Notes: generated by a model from the sequence alone, not told the origin. Counted from the stretch's first letter, positions 35,248 to 44,983 are shown. The stretch is 64,000 nucleotides of DNA from Roseivivax halotolerans (GCF_900115815.1 NZ_FOXV01000002.1:359125-423124), one strand, 5' to 3'. Translations and numbers: made by a program.

Positions 35248-38200
35248 TCCGCTGCCTCGGCGCGCGGCGCACCGGTCACGTCGGACAGGATCTCGCCCTT
35301 GAAGCCCGCGAAGCGTGCAAGCCCCGCATCGGATGTGCACTCAAAGGCTTCGCAGACGAATACCGGCCGGTCGTCCGCATCGACAACGACAGCGTCGAAC
35401 AGGACCTGCGGCGCGGCGACATCAGTCCGCATCTTGAGAACCATGCGCGCGGGCTCTCCGCCGCTGAGCGGCACGAGCCGGCCGATGGCATTCGGCAGCG
35501 CAGGCGCGTCGCGCGTCACGACAGACCAGACCCAGGCAAGCTGCGCCACGGCATCGAGGAGGCCCGGATCGACCGTCCAACCCGGGCCCGCACCGAAGGC
35601 ATCGGCCGGGCTTGGCGCGATGCGGGCGGAGACGCCACTTTCATCGAGGCCGGTGAGGTCTTTCACGCGCTGGTATTCCGAGCCGTGGAACAGCATGTCG
35701 CGATAGGCCGCGCGGGCAGAGACCGGCGAGGCAGCAGGCCGCGTCATCAACACCTCGAGCGCCAAATCCTCGATCCCGTCGAGCATTGCCGCGTCGGTCT
35801 TGGGACGCAGAAGCGCCGAGGCGCGGTAATGACCGCGATGGGGCGGCTCGGCCGCTTTCAGATCGACGCGGGCGGAAAAACCTGTCGGATCGCCATGTTC
35901 CGCCGAATTGCCCACGACCAGAAGATCGCGCCTGCCGTCGTCGTCGAGCCGGAGCCCGTTCAGCGCGCGCAGATCCGAAAGGCCCGCAACGCGCCAATCG
36001 GGCCAGATCGCGGCGGCGGCTTCGGCGCAGATCTCGGCGGCGCAAGCCAGAGGCAGGACCGCCGTGCCGCCAATCCGATGTGCATCGAGCCAGGGATCGG
36101 ATGCGACGCTCAAATGCCGCGCGATGGCGGTGCCGCCCTTGGGCGCGGGCACTGGCGTCGGGTCCGGCAGAAGCGGGAAGGCGGAAGGGGCGACCGGCGC
36201 CGCAGCCACCGGCTCGCCGCCCGCGCGGTCGCTTTCGTGTTTCTCCCAGGGGCCCGCCCCGAGCGTGACTTCGGCGACGCCATCCGGCGCGCGCAGGATC
36301 TCGTCGAAGAAGGCCTCCGCGCCGCCGGAGGCCGGCACGAGCGTCACGCCCTGAGCCTCGAATTTCGCGCGCACCGCGTCCGAAACCATGCCCGCGCCGA
36401 ACTTCGTCGCGTCCCACGGCCCCCAGTTGATCGCGACGGCACGGCTGTTCGCCCAGCGATGATCGAGCGCGCAGGCGATGCGGTTCAACACTTCATTCGC
36501 GGTGGCATAATCGGTCTGGCCCGAATTGCCGTAGCGCCCCGCGACCGACGCAAAGAGCGCGAAGAAAGCCGGTGGCGCGGCATCGAGCCCCGCTGCAAGC
36601 GCCAGCGCGCCCATGACCTTGGTCTCGACCACGCGGTCCCAGCTCTCGGGCGTTTTGTCCTGGATCAGCTTGTCCTCGATCACGCCCGCGCCGTGAATGA
36701 CGCCGTGAACCGGGCCGATATCGCTCAGCAAGGCGCGTACGGCGTCAGGATCGGCCATGTCGCAGGCGCGATAGCTGACCTCGGCTGCGCCGAGCGCGGC
36801 AAGATCGGCCAGGTTCGCGCGGATCTCGCGATCCCGCTGGATCGCGCCGAGGCGACGTTCGATGAGGACGGGCGTGACCGCCTCGCCCTGCGCCTTCGCC
36901 TCGGCGGCGAGATGCTTGCGCAGAGCACCGGCATCGCGGATCGCCGCAAGGTCGGCAGGCTCATCGCCCGGCAGATCGGAGCGGCCCACCAGCACGAGCC
37001 GCGCACCGGCGCGGGCGAAAGGACGGAGAATTTCTGCGGTGATGCCGCGCGCACCGCCGGTCGCGAGGATCAGCGCGCCTTGAGGCAGATCGCGCGGTGC
37101 AAGCTCCGTGACTTCGCGCGCCACGCTGCGGAAGATGGTGCGCGTGCCGCCCGGATAGCCGACCTCGATCCGGCCCTCATGCGCGGAGAGCTCGGCGAAG
37201 AGGATGTCCGCCATCTTGTCGGCATCGAGCCCGGGATCGAGATCGACCGCGCGGGTCCGGGCCTCGGGCCATTCCTCGCGCAGTGATTTCGCAAGGCCCG
37301 TAGACCCACCCGCAAGCGTCAGGCCGGCCGTGCCGTCGCGCCCGAACATGCCGCTAAGCGCGGAGGCGAAAAGAACGCGGCCGGTCTTGAGGCTGTCCGC
37401 ATGATCGCGGGCGAGCGCATAGGCGCTCTTCTCCGACGCGGCCAGGGCCGCACGCCACGCCTCGAGCCCGGCATCGAGCGGAACGGGAATCGCGTCGAGC
37501 GCTGCAAGATGCACGAGACCTGCGAGCGGCGTGCCGGTTTGCGCGGGCACTTCCGCTGGCACGATCTCGGGCGTGCCGCCAGCCGCGGCGATGCGCTCTG
37601 CAAGACGCTTCGCCACGCCACGGCTGTCTTCGGTCAGAAGATAGGTGCCTTTCCGCAGAGGCCCTGTGACGGGGCCCGGCTGGGCCTCCGCCTCGAAAAC
37701 GAACCGGGGCGGTCGGGCCATGTCGACATGGTCCGCATTCTCCGCCCCGGCAGGATCAAAAGGGACCGGCGCCCCTTCTTTTTCAAGATGCGTCGCCAGC
37801 GTCTCGACGATCGCGCCGAGGGTCTTTTGCGCGTTCAGCGTCTCGCCGATCGGCGCGGCAGCTTTCGCCTGCCCCTCCGGCAGTGCCTTGACCAGCGCGC
37901 CGACGATCTCGAGCCGTTTGATCGAGTCGATGCCGAGGTCGGCTTCGATGCCCTGATCGAGGCCCAGCATGTCGGAGGGATAGCCCGTCCGGTCCTCCAC
38001 GATCTCGAGCAGGAGGGCGGTCATGCCGGCCTTGTCGAGCCCGGCGGACGACGCGGCGGGAGCGGCGGCAGGCTGCGGCGCCGGGGCGGGCGCATCCGCT
38101 TTGGGCGCTGCCGCGGCGGCCTGAGGTTCGGGCTGCGCGGCCGGAGCGGGCGCAGGCGCGACCGGCGCCGGTGCAGCAGCGTGCGCGGCAATCGCCGGAC

Positions 38201-41200
38201 GCTGCATCGCCGGGCGCGATGTCGGCGCGAAACGCTGCACCGGACGCGCGCTGCGTGCCGCCGGAGCCTGTGCGCCAAGGCTCGCCAGCATCACGCGCTC
38301 CTGGGTTTCGAGGAAGCACGCCATCGTGGCCTGGAAGCCGGCCATGATCGTCTCGCTCGGGGTGTCATAGTAGGTTTCTGGATAGACCGCCTCGCTCCGA
38401 GACAGGTCCTGTGGGCTCTGGTCCATGCGGGTCTCCTTTCGCGGTCCAGGGGATACGACCTCCGTGATGGTGGCCGTGGCGGGTAGGTGTGCAGGACGCG
38501 ACGGGTCGGTCGCGGGTTTCGCCCCGCGCGCCTCGATGTCCTCGAGCGTGAGAACGGGCAGCGGCGGGCTGCCTGCGGGGCGAGCGCCCGATCCGTTCAG
38601 CATCCAGATATTGCGGCCTGGCTCTTCGATGCGTTCGACCGGGCCCTTGAGCGCAATGCTCTGCGCCCCGCGTCCCGAGAAGAGCCGCGCGAGATCGAGC
38701 GTCGCGCCTTGCGACAGAAGCTGCCCGAGCGCGCCGAGGAAGCCTGCAAGACCGCCCTCTTCATCATCGACCGAAATCGCGAGCACGTCTTCGCCCTGAA
38801 GGCACTGTCGGACCATGCCCGCATGACTGCCCTTGGGCCCGAGGCTCAGGAAGACGCGCGCACCGTCGCGGTGCATCGCCTGCACTTCGCTCATGAATTC
38901 CACCGGGCGGGCAAGCTGGCGCGCGAGCGTGCGGCGCACGGCCTTTGCGTCGGCCTCGTAAGGCTCGGCCGTCGTGTTGGCGTAGACCGGGAAAGCCGGT
39001 GCCGCGACCGGCATCTTGTTGAGGAACCCGGCGAGACGCTTTTCCGCCGGGGCGACGATCGGCGAATGAAACGCCGCGCCGACCGGCAGGACCCGGAAGG
39101 AGAGTCCCTCGGTCTCTGCTTTCGCGCCCGCCGCTTCGATGGCGGCGCGGGTGCCCGAAAGGATGCTCTGTTCCGGTGCGTTGTGATTGGCGACACAGAT
39201 GTCGTCCATTCCGGCGATCAACGCCTCGATCCGCTCGCGCGGGGCACGGACCGCCGCCATCGTGCCAAGGTCTGCCCCGTCCCCTGCCTCGACCATGAAG
39301 CGGCCGCGGGCGCGGGAGACGCGGAAAAGATCGTCCCGCGCGATTGCGCCGGCAGCGTGAAGCGCGACAAATTCACCGTAGCTGTGGCCCGCGGCCATAT
39401 CGGGCGCGAGGCCGAGGTTGCGGAAGACGTCCCACAGACCGGCCTCGACCGCGCCGAGGGCGGGCTGCGCCATGTCGGTCCGGGTGAGCGTTTTGGCTGC
39501 CTCTTGGCGCGCCTCTGCGTCGTAGGCGGCCTCGGGCAGGATCGCGCGGCTCAACGGCTCGCCCAGTGCGGCATCGGCGGCGGCGAGGCTCGCGGCCATC
39601 TCGGGCAGCATCATCGCGAGATCGGCGAACATGTCGGGATATTGGCTGCCCTGCCCCGGGAAGATGAGCGCGAGCTTACCCCCGCTCCCAAGGCGCGGGC
39701 TGTCGCTCCAGCTTGCGCCGGCGGGTAGCGGGCCGCCATCTTCAAGCGCCTTGAGAAGCGCGACAAGCCGTGCGGACAGATCCGCCACGTCCGAGATCAC
39801 GAGCGTCGTGGTCAGCCCTTTCTTCGGGGCGGCCTCCCAGAGGCTCAGCGCAAGATCGGCAAGCTCCGGCGTCCAGCCTTGTCCAAGCCGGTCAAGCTGG
39901 GTGCGGATCTGCGAGGCCACGGCCTTTGCGGACGCGCCGCGCCAGACCAACAGCTCATGCGGCCAGCGCGACCGCGCGGGCGGCATGAGCGCCGGGATCG
40001 CGCGCTTGGCGTCATGCTCCTCAAGCGTCACGTGGAAATTGGTGCCACCGAAGCCGAAGGCGGAAACACCCGCGCGACGCGGCTCCCCGTTATCGAGCCA
40101 AGGGCGCGGACGGTCCACGAGATAGAGCGGAAGACTCTCGTCGGTCAGCTTCGCATTGGGCGCACCCTGGCGGCCATGCGGCGGCAGCACCGAATGATGA
40201 AGCGAGAGCGAGGCCTTGATGAGCCCCGAGATCCCCGCCGCCGCCTTGGTGTGACCGATCTGCGTTTTCACCGATCCGATCGCGGCGGAACGCGGTGCGG
40301 CCCCGGCCTCGGTCAGCAGCCTCGTCACGGTCTCCATCTCGGCGGTGTCGCCGACGACGGTGCCGGTGCCATGCGCCTCGAACAGACCCACCGTTTCGGG
40401 ACCATAGCCCGCCATTTCGTAGGCCCGGCGCAGGGCGCGGATCTGCCCGTCGGGATGCGGCGCGGTCATCGACTTGGCCTTCCCGTCCGACGAGCCGCCG
40501 ACGCCCTTGATGACCGAATAGATGCGGTCGCCGTCACGCTCTGCATCAGCAAGCCGCTTCATCGCGATCATCGCAAGGCCTTCGGAGATAACGATCCCGT
40601 CCGCGTCAGCTTCGAAGGACGCGCAACGCCCGCGCGGGCTGAGTGCGCGTGTCTTGGAGAAGCACAGATAGCCGAACGGGCCCTGGACCGTGTCGATCCC
40701 GCCCGCCAGCACCATGTCCGACCGCCCCGTCTCAAGCTCGAGCACGCCCTGGTAGACCGCCGCGAGCGAGGAGGCGCAAGCCGCGTCGATCGTGTAATTC
40801 ACCCCGCCGAAATCGAGCCGGTTCGCGGTGCGACCGGCCGCCACGTTCAGAAGGATTCCGGCGAAACTGTCTTCCGTCCATTCAGGCAGATAGGACGCGG
40901 CGTCCCCGTCGATCTTGCCGAGGAAGCGCGGCATCTCCGACCTGACGGCATATTGCGCGCCGACATCGCCTGCGCCGCCTGACGCTCCGAGGATAACGGA
41001 CGTCTTGAGCCGCGGACCTTTGATCCCCGCCTCGCCCGTCAGCCCCGCATCGTCGAGGCAGCGCCGCGCCACCTCGAGCGTCATCAACTGCAACGGATCG
41101 AGCGCCTTCACCGCGCGCGGCGGAATGCCGTAGCGCATCGGATCGAAGGGCATGTCCTCGAGGAAGCCGCCCCATTTGGAATAGATCTTGTCGGGCGCGT

Positions 41201-43400
41201 TCTGGTCCGGGTCGAAGTAGATCCGCCAATCCCAGCGATGCGACGGGATCTCCGAGATCGCGGAACGCCCGTCGAGCAGGTTTTCCCAGTATTCGCGCAA
41301 GTTCCGCGCACCGGGCAGAAGCGCAGACATTCCGACAATGGCGATATCGGCCGGCTCGGGCGCCCGCACGTCTGCGGGAGTGACCTCTGGCTTCTCCGCC
41401 TGAGCCGCGATCTCGCGCAGAAGCGCGCCGCCGTCTTCGCAGATGCCTGTGTGCAAGCCGCGGATGTCGGTCAGCGCGTCGCGCAGCTGCGCGACCTGGC
41501 CGATCATGTACATGCCTTCCTGAAGCTGCCGCTCGACCGGCACGGTAAGAAGATCGTCCCCTTGCCGCTCGGTCGCCTTGGAGGCGATGCGCAGGCGGCC
41601 GAGCGTGAGGCTCTCCAGCTCTTCGCGCATATCCTCCGCACCCACGCCCTGCGCTTCGAGCGCGCGGCGCTTGGCGGCAAATTCCTGTGCGAAGGGGGTG
41701 AGCGCAGCGCGGCTCGCATGGCCTGCGCCGGTCTCCAGCGTCACGGTTTCGGTGCAGGTAAGAAGCGTGTTCTGGAACGTGTCCGCGATGGCCCCGTCCC
41801 GCACCGCTTCTTCGGTAAAGAGATACGCGGTGCCGACCAGCACGCCGACCTTGATGCCCTTCGCGGCGAGCGGCGCGGCGAAGGCCCCGACGATGGCCGC
41901 GGAGGCCGCATCGTGGATGCCGCCCGCGAAAAGAACAGAGATCTCGGAGGCGGTCTTGGCGTCGTCCACCTCTTCGAGAATCGTGCGGACCATGTTGTCC
42001 CAGAGAACCAGCGAGGACATCGGCCCCACATGGCCGCCGCATTCGCGCCCTTCGAAGACGAAGCGGCGCGCACCTTGGTCAAGGAACATCGACAACAGGC
42101 GCGGCGAGGGAACATGCAGGTATGAGGGGATGCCATCGGCCTCGAGCGCGACCGCCTGATCGGGGCGCCCGCCCGCAATGAGCGCGAAGGAAGGTCCATG
42201 CTTGAGCGCGACCTCCACCTGGTCCTTCACGAGCTGCGAGGGCGCAAAGCCCAGAAGGCCCACACCCCAGCTCTTGCCCTGAAGCCGCTCGGCCACATCC
42301 GCCAGAAGCTTGTCGGCCTGGGCCGGGCGCATCAGTGCCAGTGCCACCATCGGCAGCGCGCCACCTTCGGCCACCGACTGCGCGAAAGGCGCAACGTCGG
42401 AGACGCGTGTCATCGGCCCCTGGACGATCGGAAACTCGGTGCGGTGGTCCGCTGCGAGCGGCGTGCCAGCACCGAGAATGTCGGTATCCGCCGCGCGGGC
42501 GACCGCTTCGGCGGAAAGCTTTTCAAGCGCCGCGCAGAGACGTCCGACGCTGCCATAGCGCCGCGCAAGATCAGGGGCGAAGGCCGCCGCCTGCCCCATC
42601 GGCGCAAGATCGCCACCCGTGATATTCCAGCCGAACGCCCCGTCCGCGAGTGCGTTCTGCGCCTCGGCGACGGCTCCCGCGATATGCGCGCGAAGGCTTG
42701 CGGCGGCGTTCCTGCCCGGTGCTTCGATACCGCACCAGCGCAGGCCGCACTGACCTTCGATCAACACCGTCTCGCCACCGGTCATCCGCGCAAGGATCGG
42801 CGCGACACGGTCCGCGAGCGCGCTCTCGCGCAGCATCAAGCATTGATCGTCGAGAACCACGCCCGCGGCACCGCCCGCGCGCACCGCGCCTGCCGAATGC
42901 AGACCGATGCCACCGCGCACGAAAACCTGCGACAGCCCGGCAGCGCGGGCTTTCTGAAGAAGGATGAAGCTCGTCGCCTCGCCGACGCGACCGCCCGCTT
43001 CGTGGCCTTTGAGGATCACGCCATCCGCCGCAAACGGACCGGAAAGGCGGTCGTCCCACGTCGTTGCCTCGAGCATCACATGAATGCCCGCCACGCGCAT
43101 GGCCTCGACTTGGGGCTTGGACGCGAAGGCGACCGAAGCCGGAAGAATGACCGTGCCGAGACCCGCCTCACGGTAGGTACCGACAAGTTCGGAGGCGAGC
43201 GCCGCATCGGCCACCTCCACGGCCCAGCCCGCCGGAGCCGTCTGCGACAGACGCGAAAGCCCCGCTTCGAGCGCGCCCTCCGGCAGCGGCAGCTCCGCGT
43301 TGAAGACGCCGATCCGCCCTGCCCGCTGCGCCGCGATGGCGAGCGAGGGGTCGCCCGTACCCGCGGGGGTCAGAACAAGGATACCGAAATCTTGGTCCAT
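35244..43400 (-). CDS. Type I megasynthase: two flavin TIM barrels-KS-AT-ACP-KR-DH
   Basis: This 2718-residue protein resembles PUFA/secondary-lipid synthases. Two nitronate-monooxygenase-like TIM barrels come first (about 1-300, with GHEAGGRVG near 131; about 310-620, with GRECGGHVG near 452). They are comparable to the PfaD enoyl reductase but here fused at the N-terminus. Next come a ketosynthase (about 682-1130; C875 in DAACASS), an acyltransferase (about 1250-1560; S1340 in GHSYGE), a Pro/Ala linker, one ACP (S1826 in LGIDSIKRLEIVG), a ketoreductase (about 2100-2320; TGGARGITAE, Y2298 in DYATANEVLN) and a dehydratase (H2441 in DAHRIGG, D2616 in DPGLLDAVAQ). An internal AGGAGA-ATG at 38426 could start an ACP-KR-DH protein. 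It is followed by the second megasynthase with a 4-bp overlap. The product is unknown. Confidence 0.92.
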   Translation of the reverse strand: MDQDFGILVLTPAGTGDPSLAIAAQRAGRIGVFNAELPLPEGALEAGLSRLSQTAPAGWAVEVADAALASELVGTYREAGLGTVILPASVAFASKPQVEAMRVAGIHVMLEATTWDDRLSGPFAADGVILKGHEAGGRVGEATSFILLQKARAAGLSQVFVRGGIGLHSAGAVRAGGAAGVVLDDQCLMLRESALADRVAPILARMTGGETVLIEGQCGLRWCGIEAPGRNAAASLRAHIAGAVAEAQNALADGAFGWNITGGDLAPMGQAAAFAPDLARRYGSVGRLCAALEKLSAEAVARAADTDILGAGTPLAADHRTEFPIVQGPMTRVSDVAPFAQSVAEGGALPMVALALMRPAQADKLLADVAERLQGKSWGVGLLGFAPSQLVKDQVEVALKHGPSFALIAGGRPDQAVALEADGIPSYLHVPSPRLLSMFLDQGARRFVFEGRECGGHVGPMSSLVLWDNMVRTILEEVDDAKTASEISVLFAGGIHDAASAAIVGAFAAPLAAKGIKVGVLVGTAYLFTEEAVRDGAIADTFQNTLLTCTETVTLETGAGHASRAALTPFAQEFAAKRRALEAQGVGAEDMREELESLTLGRLRIASKATERQGDDLLTVPVERQLQEGMYMIGQVAQLRDALTDIRGLHTGICEDGGALLREIAAQAEKPEVTPADVRAPEPADIAIVGMSALLPGARNLREYWENLLDGRSAISEIPSHRWDWRIYFDPDQNAPDKIYSKWGGFLEDMPFDPMRYGIPPRAVKALDPLQLMTLEVARRCLDDAGLTGEAGIKGPRLKTSVILGASGGAGDVGAQYAVRSEMPRFLGKIDGDAASYLPEWTEDSFAGILLNVAAGRTANRLDFGGVNYTIDAACASSLAAVYQGVLELETGRSDMVLAGGIDTVQGPFGYLCFSKTRALSPRGRCASFEADADGIVISEGLAMIAMKRLADAERDGDRIYSVIKGVGGSSDGKAKSMTAPHPDGQIRALRRAYEMAGYGPETVGLFEAHGTGTVVGDTAEMETVTRLLTEAGAAPRSAAIGSVKTQIGHTKAAAGISGLIKASLSLHHSVLPPHGRQGAPNAKLTDESLPLYLVDRPRPWLDNGEPRRAGVSAFGFGGTNFHVTLEEHDAKRAIPALMPPARSRWPHELLVWRGASAKAVASQIRTQLDRLGQGWTPELADLALSLWEAAPKKGLTTTLVISDVADLSARLVALLKALEDGGPLPAGASWSDSPRLGSGGKLALIFPGQGSQYPDMFADLAMMLPEMAASLAAADAALGEPLSRAILPEAAYDAEARQEAAKTLTRTDMAQPALGAVEAGLWDVFRNLGLAPDMAAGHSYGEFVALHAAGAIARDDLFRVSRARGRFMVEAGDGADLGTMAAVRAPRERIEALIAGMDDICVANHNAPEQSILSGTRAAIEAAGAKAETEGLSFRVLPVGAAFHSPIVAPAEKRLAGFLNKMPVAAPAFPVYANTTAEPYEADAKAVRRTLARQLARPVEFMSEVQAMHRDGARVFLSLGPKGSHAGMVRQCLQGEDVLAISVDDEEGGLAGFLGALGQLLSQGATLDLARLFSGRGAQSIALKGPVERIEEPGRNIWMLNGSGARPAGSPPLPVLTLEDIEARGAKPATDPSRPAHLPATATITEVVSPGPRKETRMDQSPQDLSRSEAVYPETYYDTPSETIMAGFQATMACFLETQERVMLASLGAQAPAARSARPVQRFAPTSRPAMQRPAIAAHAAAPAPVAPAPAPAAQPEPQAAAAAPKADAPAPAPQPAAAPAASSAGLDKAGMTALLLEIVEDRTGYPSDMLGLDQGIEADLGIDSIKRLEIVGALVKALPEGQAKAAAPIGETLNAQKTLGAIVETLATHLEKEGAPVPFDPAGAENADHVDMARPPRFVFEAEAQPGPVTGPLRKGTYLLTEDSRGVAKRLAERIAAAGGTPEIVPAEVPAQTGTPLAGLVHLAALDAIPVPLDAGLEAWRAALAASEKSAYALARDHADSLKTGRVLFASALSGMFGRDGTAGLTLAGGSTGLAKSLREEWPEARTRAVDLDPGLDADKMADILFAELSAHEGRIEVGYPGGTRTIFRSVAREVTELAPRDLPQGALILATGGARGITAEILRPFARAGARLVLVGRSDLPGDEPADLAAIRDAGALRKHLAAEAKAQGEAVTPVLIERRLGAIQRDREIRANLADLAALGAAEVSYRACDMADPDAVRALLSDIGPVHGVIHGAGVIEDKLIQDKTPESWDRVVETKVMGALALAAGLDAAPPAFFALFASVAGRYGNSGQTDYATANEVLNRIACALDHRWANSRAVAINWGPWDATKFGAGMVSDAVRAKFEAQGVTLVPASGGAEAFFDEILRAPDGVAEVTLGAGPWEKHESDRAGGEPVAAAPVAPSAFPLLPDPTPVPAPKGGTAIARHLSVASDPWLDAHRIGGTAVLPLACAAEICAEAAAAIWPDWRVAGLSDLRALNGLRLDDDGRRDLLVVGNSAEHGDPTGFSARVDLKAAEPPHRGHYRASALLRPKTDAAMLDGIEDLALEVLMTRPAASPVSARAAYRDMLFHGSEYQRVKDLTGLDESGVSARIAPSPADAFGAGPGWTVDPGLLDAVAQLAWVWSVVTRDAPALPNAIGRLVPLSGGEPARMVLKMRTDVAAPQVLFDAVVVDADDRPVFVCEAFECTSDAGLARFAGFKGEILSDVTGAPRAEAAE
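38424..38437 (-). promoter_or_regulatory. Internal Shine-Dalgarno and ATG inside the first megasynthase
   Basis: On the minus strand AGGAGA (38437-38432), five bases and ATG (38426-38424) lie in frame at residue 1659, just before the helix GFQATMACFLETQERVM and the ACP. The preceding linker is low-complexity, so a separate 1060-residue ACP-KR-DH protein could be translated from here. Confidence 0.5.
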
Positions 43401-43444
43401 GTCGCGTCTCCGTCAGGGGCGTACGCAGCGCCCGTCCTTGAGCG

Positions 43445-44047
43445 TCAGGTCTTCTTCGTGATGCTGGGCGCGGCGTCGGCGATGGCCTCGGCCTCTGTTG
43501 TCTTCGTGGTCTCTGCGGTCTTTTCATCCGCTTCGAGCTTCTCGAGGCAGGCCTGAAGCTTCTCGATCCGCTCTTGCAGCTTGTCGCGCAGCTTTTCGGG
43601 ATCGCGCCCCTGCGCGAGCGGCGTTCCGGCCTCGGCCGCAGCGCCGTCGCCCGCACGATTGGCCATCATGCGCCGCAGCAGCGGGCGTCCGCGAAGACCG
43701 CCGGCCGCTCCGGCGCCAGCGCCGCCTGCCGCGCCCGCGGCCAAGCCGCCGCCACGCGGTCCCGCCCCGCCATTCTGGGCGCGCGCGCGCAGACGTTCTC
43801 GCAACGCGCCACCGCCGGCTCCGGCACCCGCGCCGCCACCGCCAAGCCCTAGGCCGGCGCCCACACCGAGTGGACCGCCACCCCCAGCCTGTGCGCCACC
43901 GCCGCGCCGCTCAGCCAGGATCTGGCGCAGCCGCGCGCCGCGCTCACCGGTCGCTCCTCCCGCACCAGCGCCCGCGCCGCCGCCACCACGCCGCGCCCTG
44001 AGACGCTTCAATGCTTCGAGACGCTTGTCGTCTTCGGTATCAGCCAT
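43445..44047 (-). CDS. Glycine-rich protein with repeated basic motif and C-terminal coiled coil
   Basis: This 200-residue protein is not recognised. Residues 20-135 are mostly Gly/Ala with short basic amphipathic blocks: LKRLRARRGG (13-22), LRQILAERRG (40-49), LRERLRARAQ and LRRMMANRAG. The C-terminal third, from DPEKLRDKLQERIEKLQACLEKLEADEK, is a strong coiled coil with one cysteine. No signal peptide is present. The ATG has AAGGGGA upstream. It lies between the sulfatase-like gene and the first megasynthase on the same strand. The same block occurs in the exporter-like protein (about residue 310) and at the end of the TPR protein, so it may bind or organise these proteins (inference). Confidence 0.6.
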   Translation of the reverse strand: MADTEDDKRLEALKRLRARRGGGGAGAGAGGATGERGARLRQILAERRGGGAQAGGGGPLGVGAGLGLGGGGAGAGAGGGALRERLRARAQNGGAGPRGGGLAAGAAGGAGAGAAGGLRGRPLLRRMMANRAGDGAAAEAGTPLAQGRDPEKLRDKLQERIEKLQACLEKLEADEKTAETTKTTEAEAIADAAPSITKKT

Positions 44048-44111
44048 GACAGTCCCCTTCCCACTTCCACACCCGTGTTCTGCGCGCTTTGTGTCGTGGC
44101 GCAGTATTCCG

Positions 44112-44966
44112 TCAGATCAGACTTGCCTTCCTCGGCCGCGGGCCTTCGACATACGGCACCTCGAAGACCTTCTCGTGCATCACCGGCCCATGGCCGAAAT
44201 ATCCCTGTTCCCCAAAGGCTTCGCCATGATCGCCCATGATCATGAACCACGTGTTCGACGGTGCCTTGTCAAAGAGCGCACCGAGCAGCCCGTCGAGATA
44301 TTCGACACAGCGGATCTGTTGCTGATGCAGCCCGCGCATCACGTCGTCCGAGAAGAATTCGTCAACGCTCATCGCGGATGCGCCACGACCGCCAGCATCG
44401 CCGCCCTGGGCCAGCGTCTTGGCGACGCCGTGCAGTCCCGAAATATGGGGCAGTGCCTCGTCCTTGAGCATGTAGGGGTAATGCGTCTCGCCGAGATTGA
44501 AGAAGTGGAAGCTGGGATGATCGCGGGAGAAGCTCACGTCCTCGATCATGCCCGCGAAATCATTGTGGTTGGACATCAGCTTGTAATCGTCGAACGCGTT
44601 CGAGATGACCGTCTGCGGGTTCAGGACCGGCATCGAGACCCGGCCCACGGTGCGATAGCCATACTGGCGCAACATGCCCGGCAGCGAGAGCTGCGGCAGG
44701 AACGTCTCGAAGGCGAGGTCTGGGATCTCGAGGCGATCGGACCACTTCGCGAAATCCTCCTTGTAGACCTCGGAGGCGTAGACATGGGCTGGCGACAGAT
44801 GCGGCACGAGGCCCATCATGAAGGTGTAATGCGACGGCGCCGTCCACGAGGCGTAGGAGTAGCGCTTCTGGATATCGCCAAGCTTGCGCAGGTTCGGCGC
44901 ATCGGCGGCCATGACCGAGTCATAGCGGCAGGAATCGTAGGTAATGAGGACCAGATTGCGCGGCAT
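44112..44966 (-). CDS. Sulfatase/alkaline-phosphatase superfamily protein, short form
   Basis: This 284-residue protein has the sulfatase-like fold pattern: an N-terminal strand LVLITYDSCRYDS with the metal-binding aspartate, the segment SWTAPSHYTFMMG at the place of the nucleophile, and MGDHGEAFGEQGYFGHG with the Asp-His pair near the C-terminus. The usual cysteine (C-x-P-x-R) that becomes formylglycine is a threonine here and the arginine is a histidine (T-A-P-S-H), which fits a phospho-transferase or phosphatase better than a sulfatase. It is shorter than typical sulfatases (about 450-550). No signal peptide is seen. It follows the TPR gene by 17 bp in the megasynthase operon. Confidence 0.75.
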   Translation of the reverse strand: MPRNLVLITYDSCRYDSVMAADAPNLRKLGDIQKRYSYASWTAPSHYTFMMGLVPHLSPAHVYASEVYKEDFAKWSDRLEIPDLAFETFLPQLSLPGMLRQYGYRTVGRVSMPVLNPQTVISNAFDDYKLMSNHNDFAGMIEDVSFSRDHPSFHFFNLGETHYPYMLKDEALPHISGLHGVAKTLAQGGDAGGRGASAMSVDEFFSDDVMRGLHQQQIRCVEYLDGLLGALFDKAPSNTWFMIMGDHGEAFGEQGYFGHGPVMHEKVFEVPYVEGPRPRKASLI

Positions 44967-44983
44967 GTCGTGTCGGTGTCCTC

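Noticed and set aside
32260..35706. A 1148-codon open frame on the plus strand over the second megasynthase.
   Set aside because: It is opposite to a gene with clear KS, AT and PPTase active-site residues, its translation is Arg/Gly-rich without domain pattern, and long antisense frames are expected in high-GC DNA.
35061..37286. A 741-codon plus-strand frame over the KR/DH part of the first megasynthase.
   Set aside because: Its translation has no recognisable domain and lies antisense to conserved catalytic motifs.
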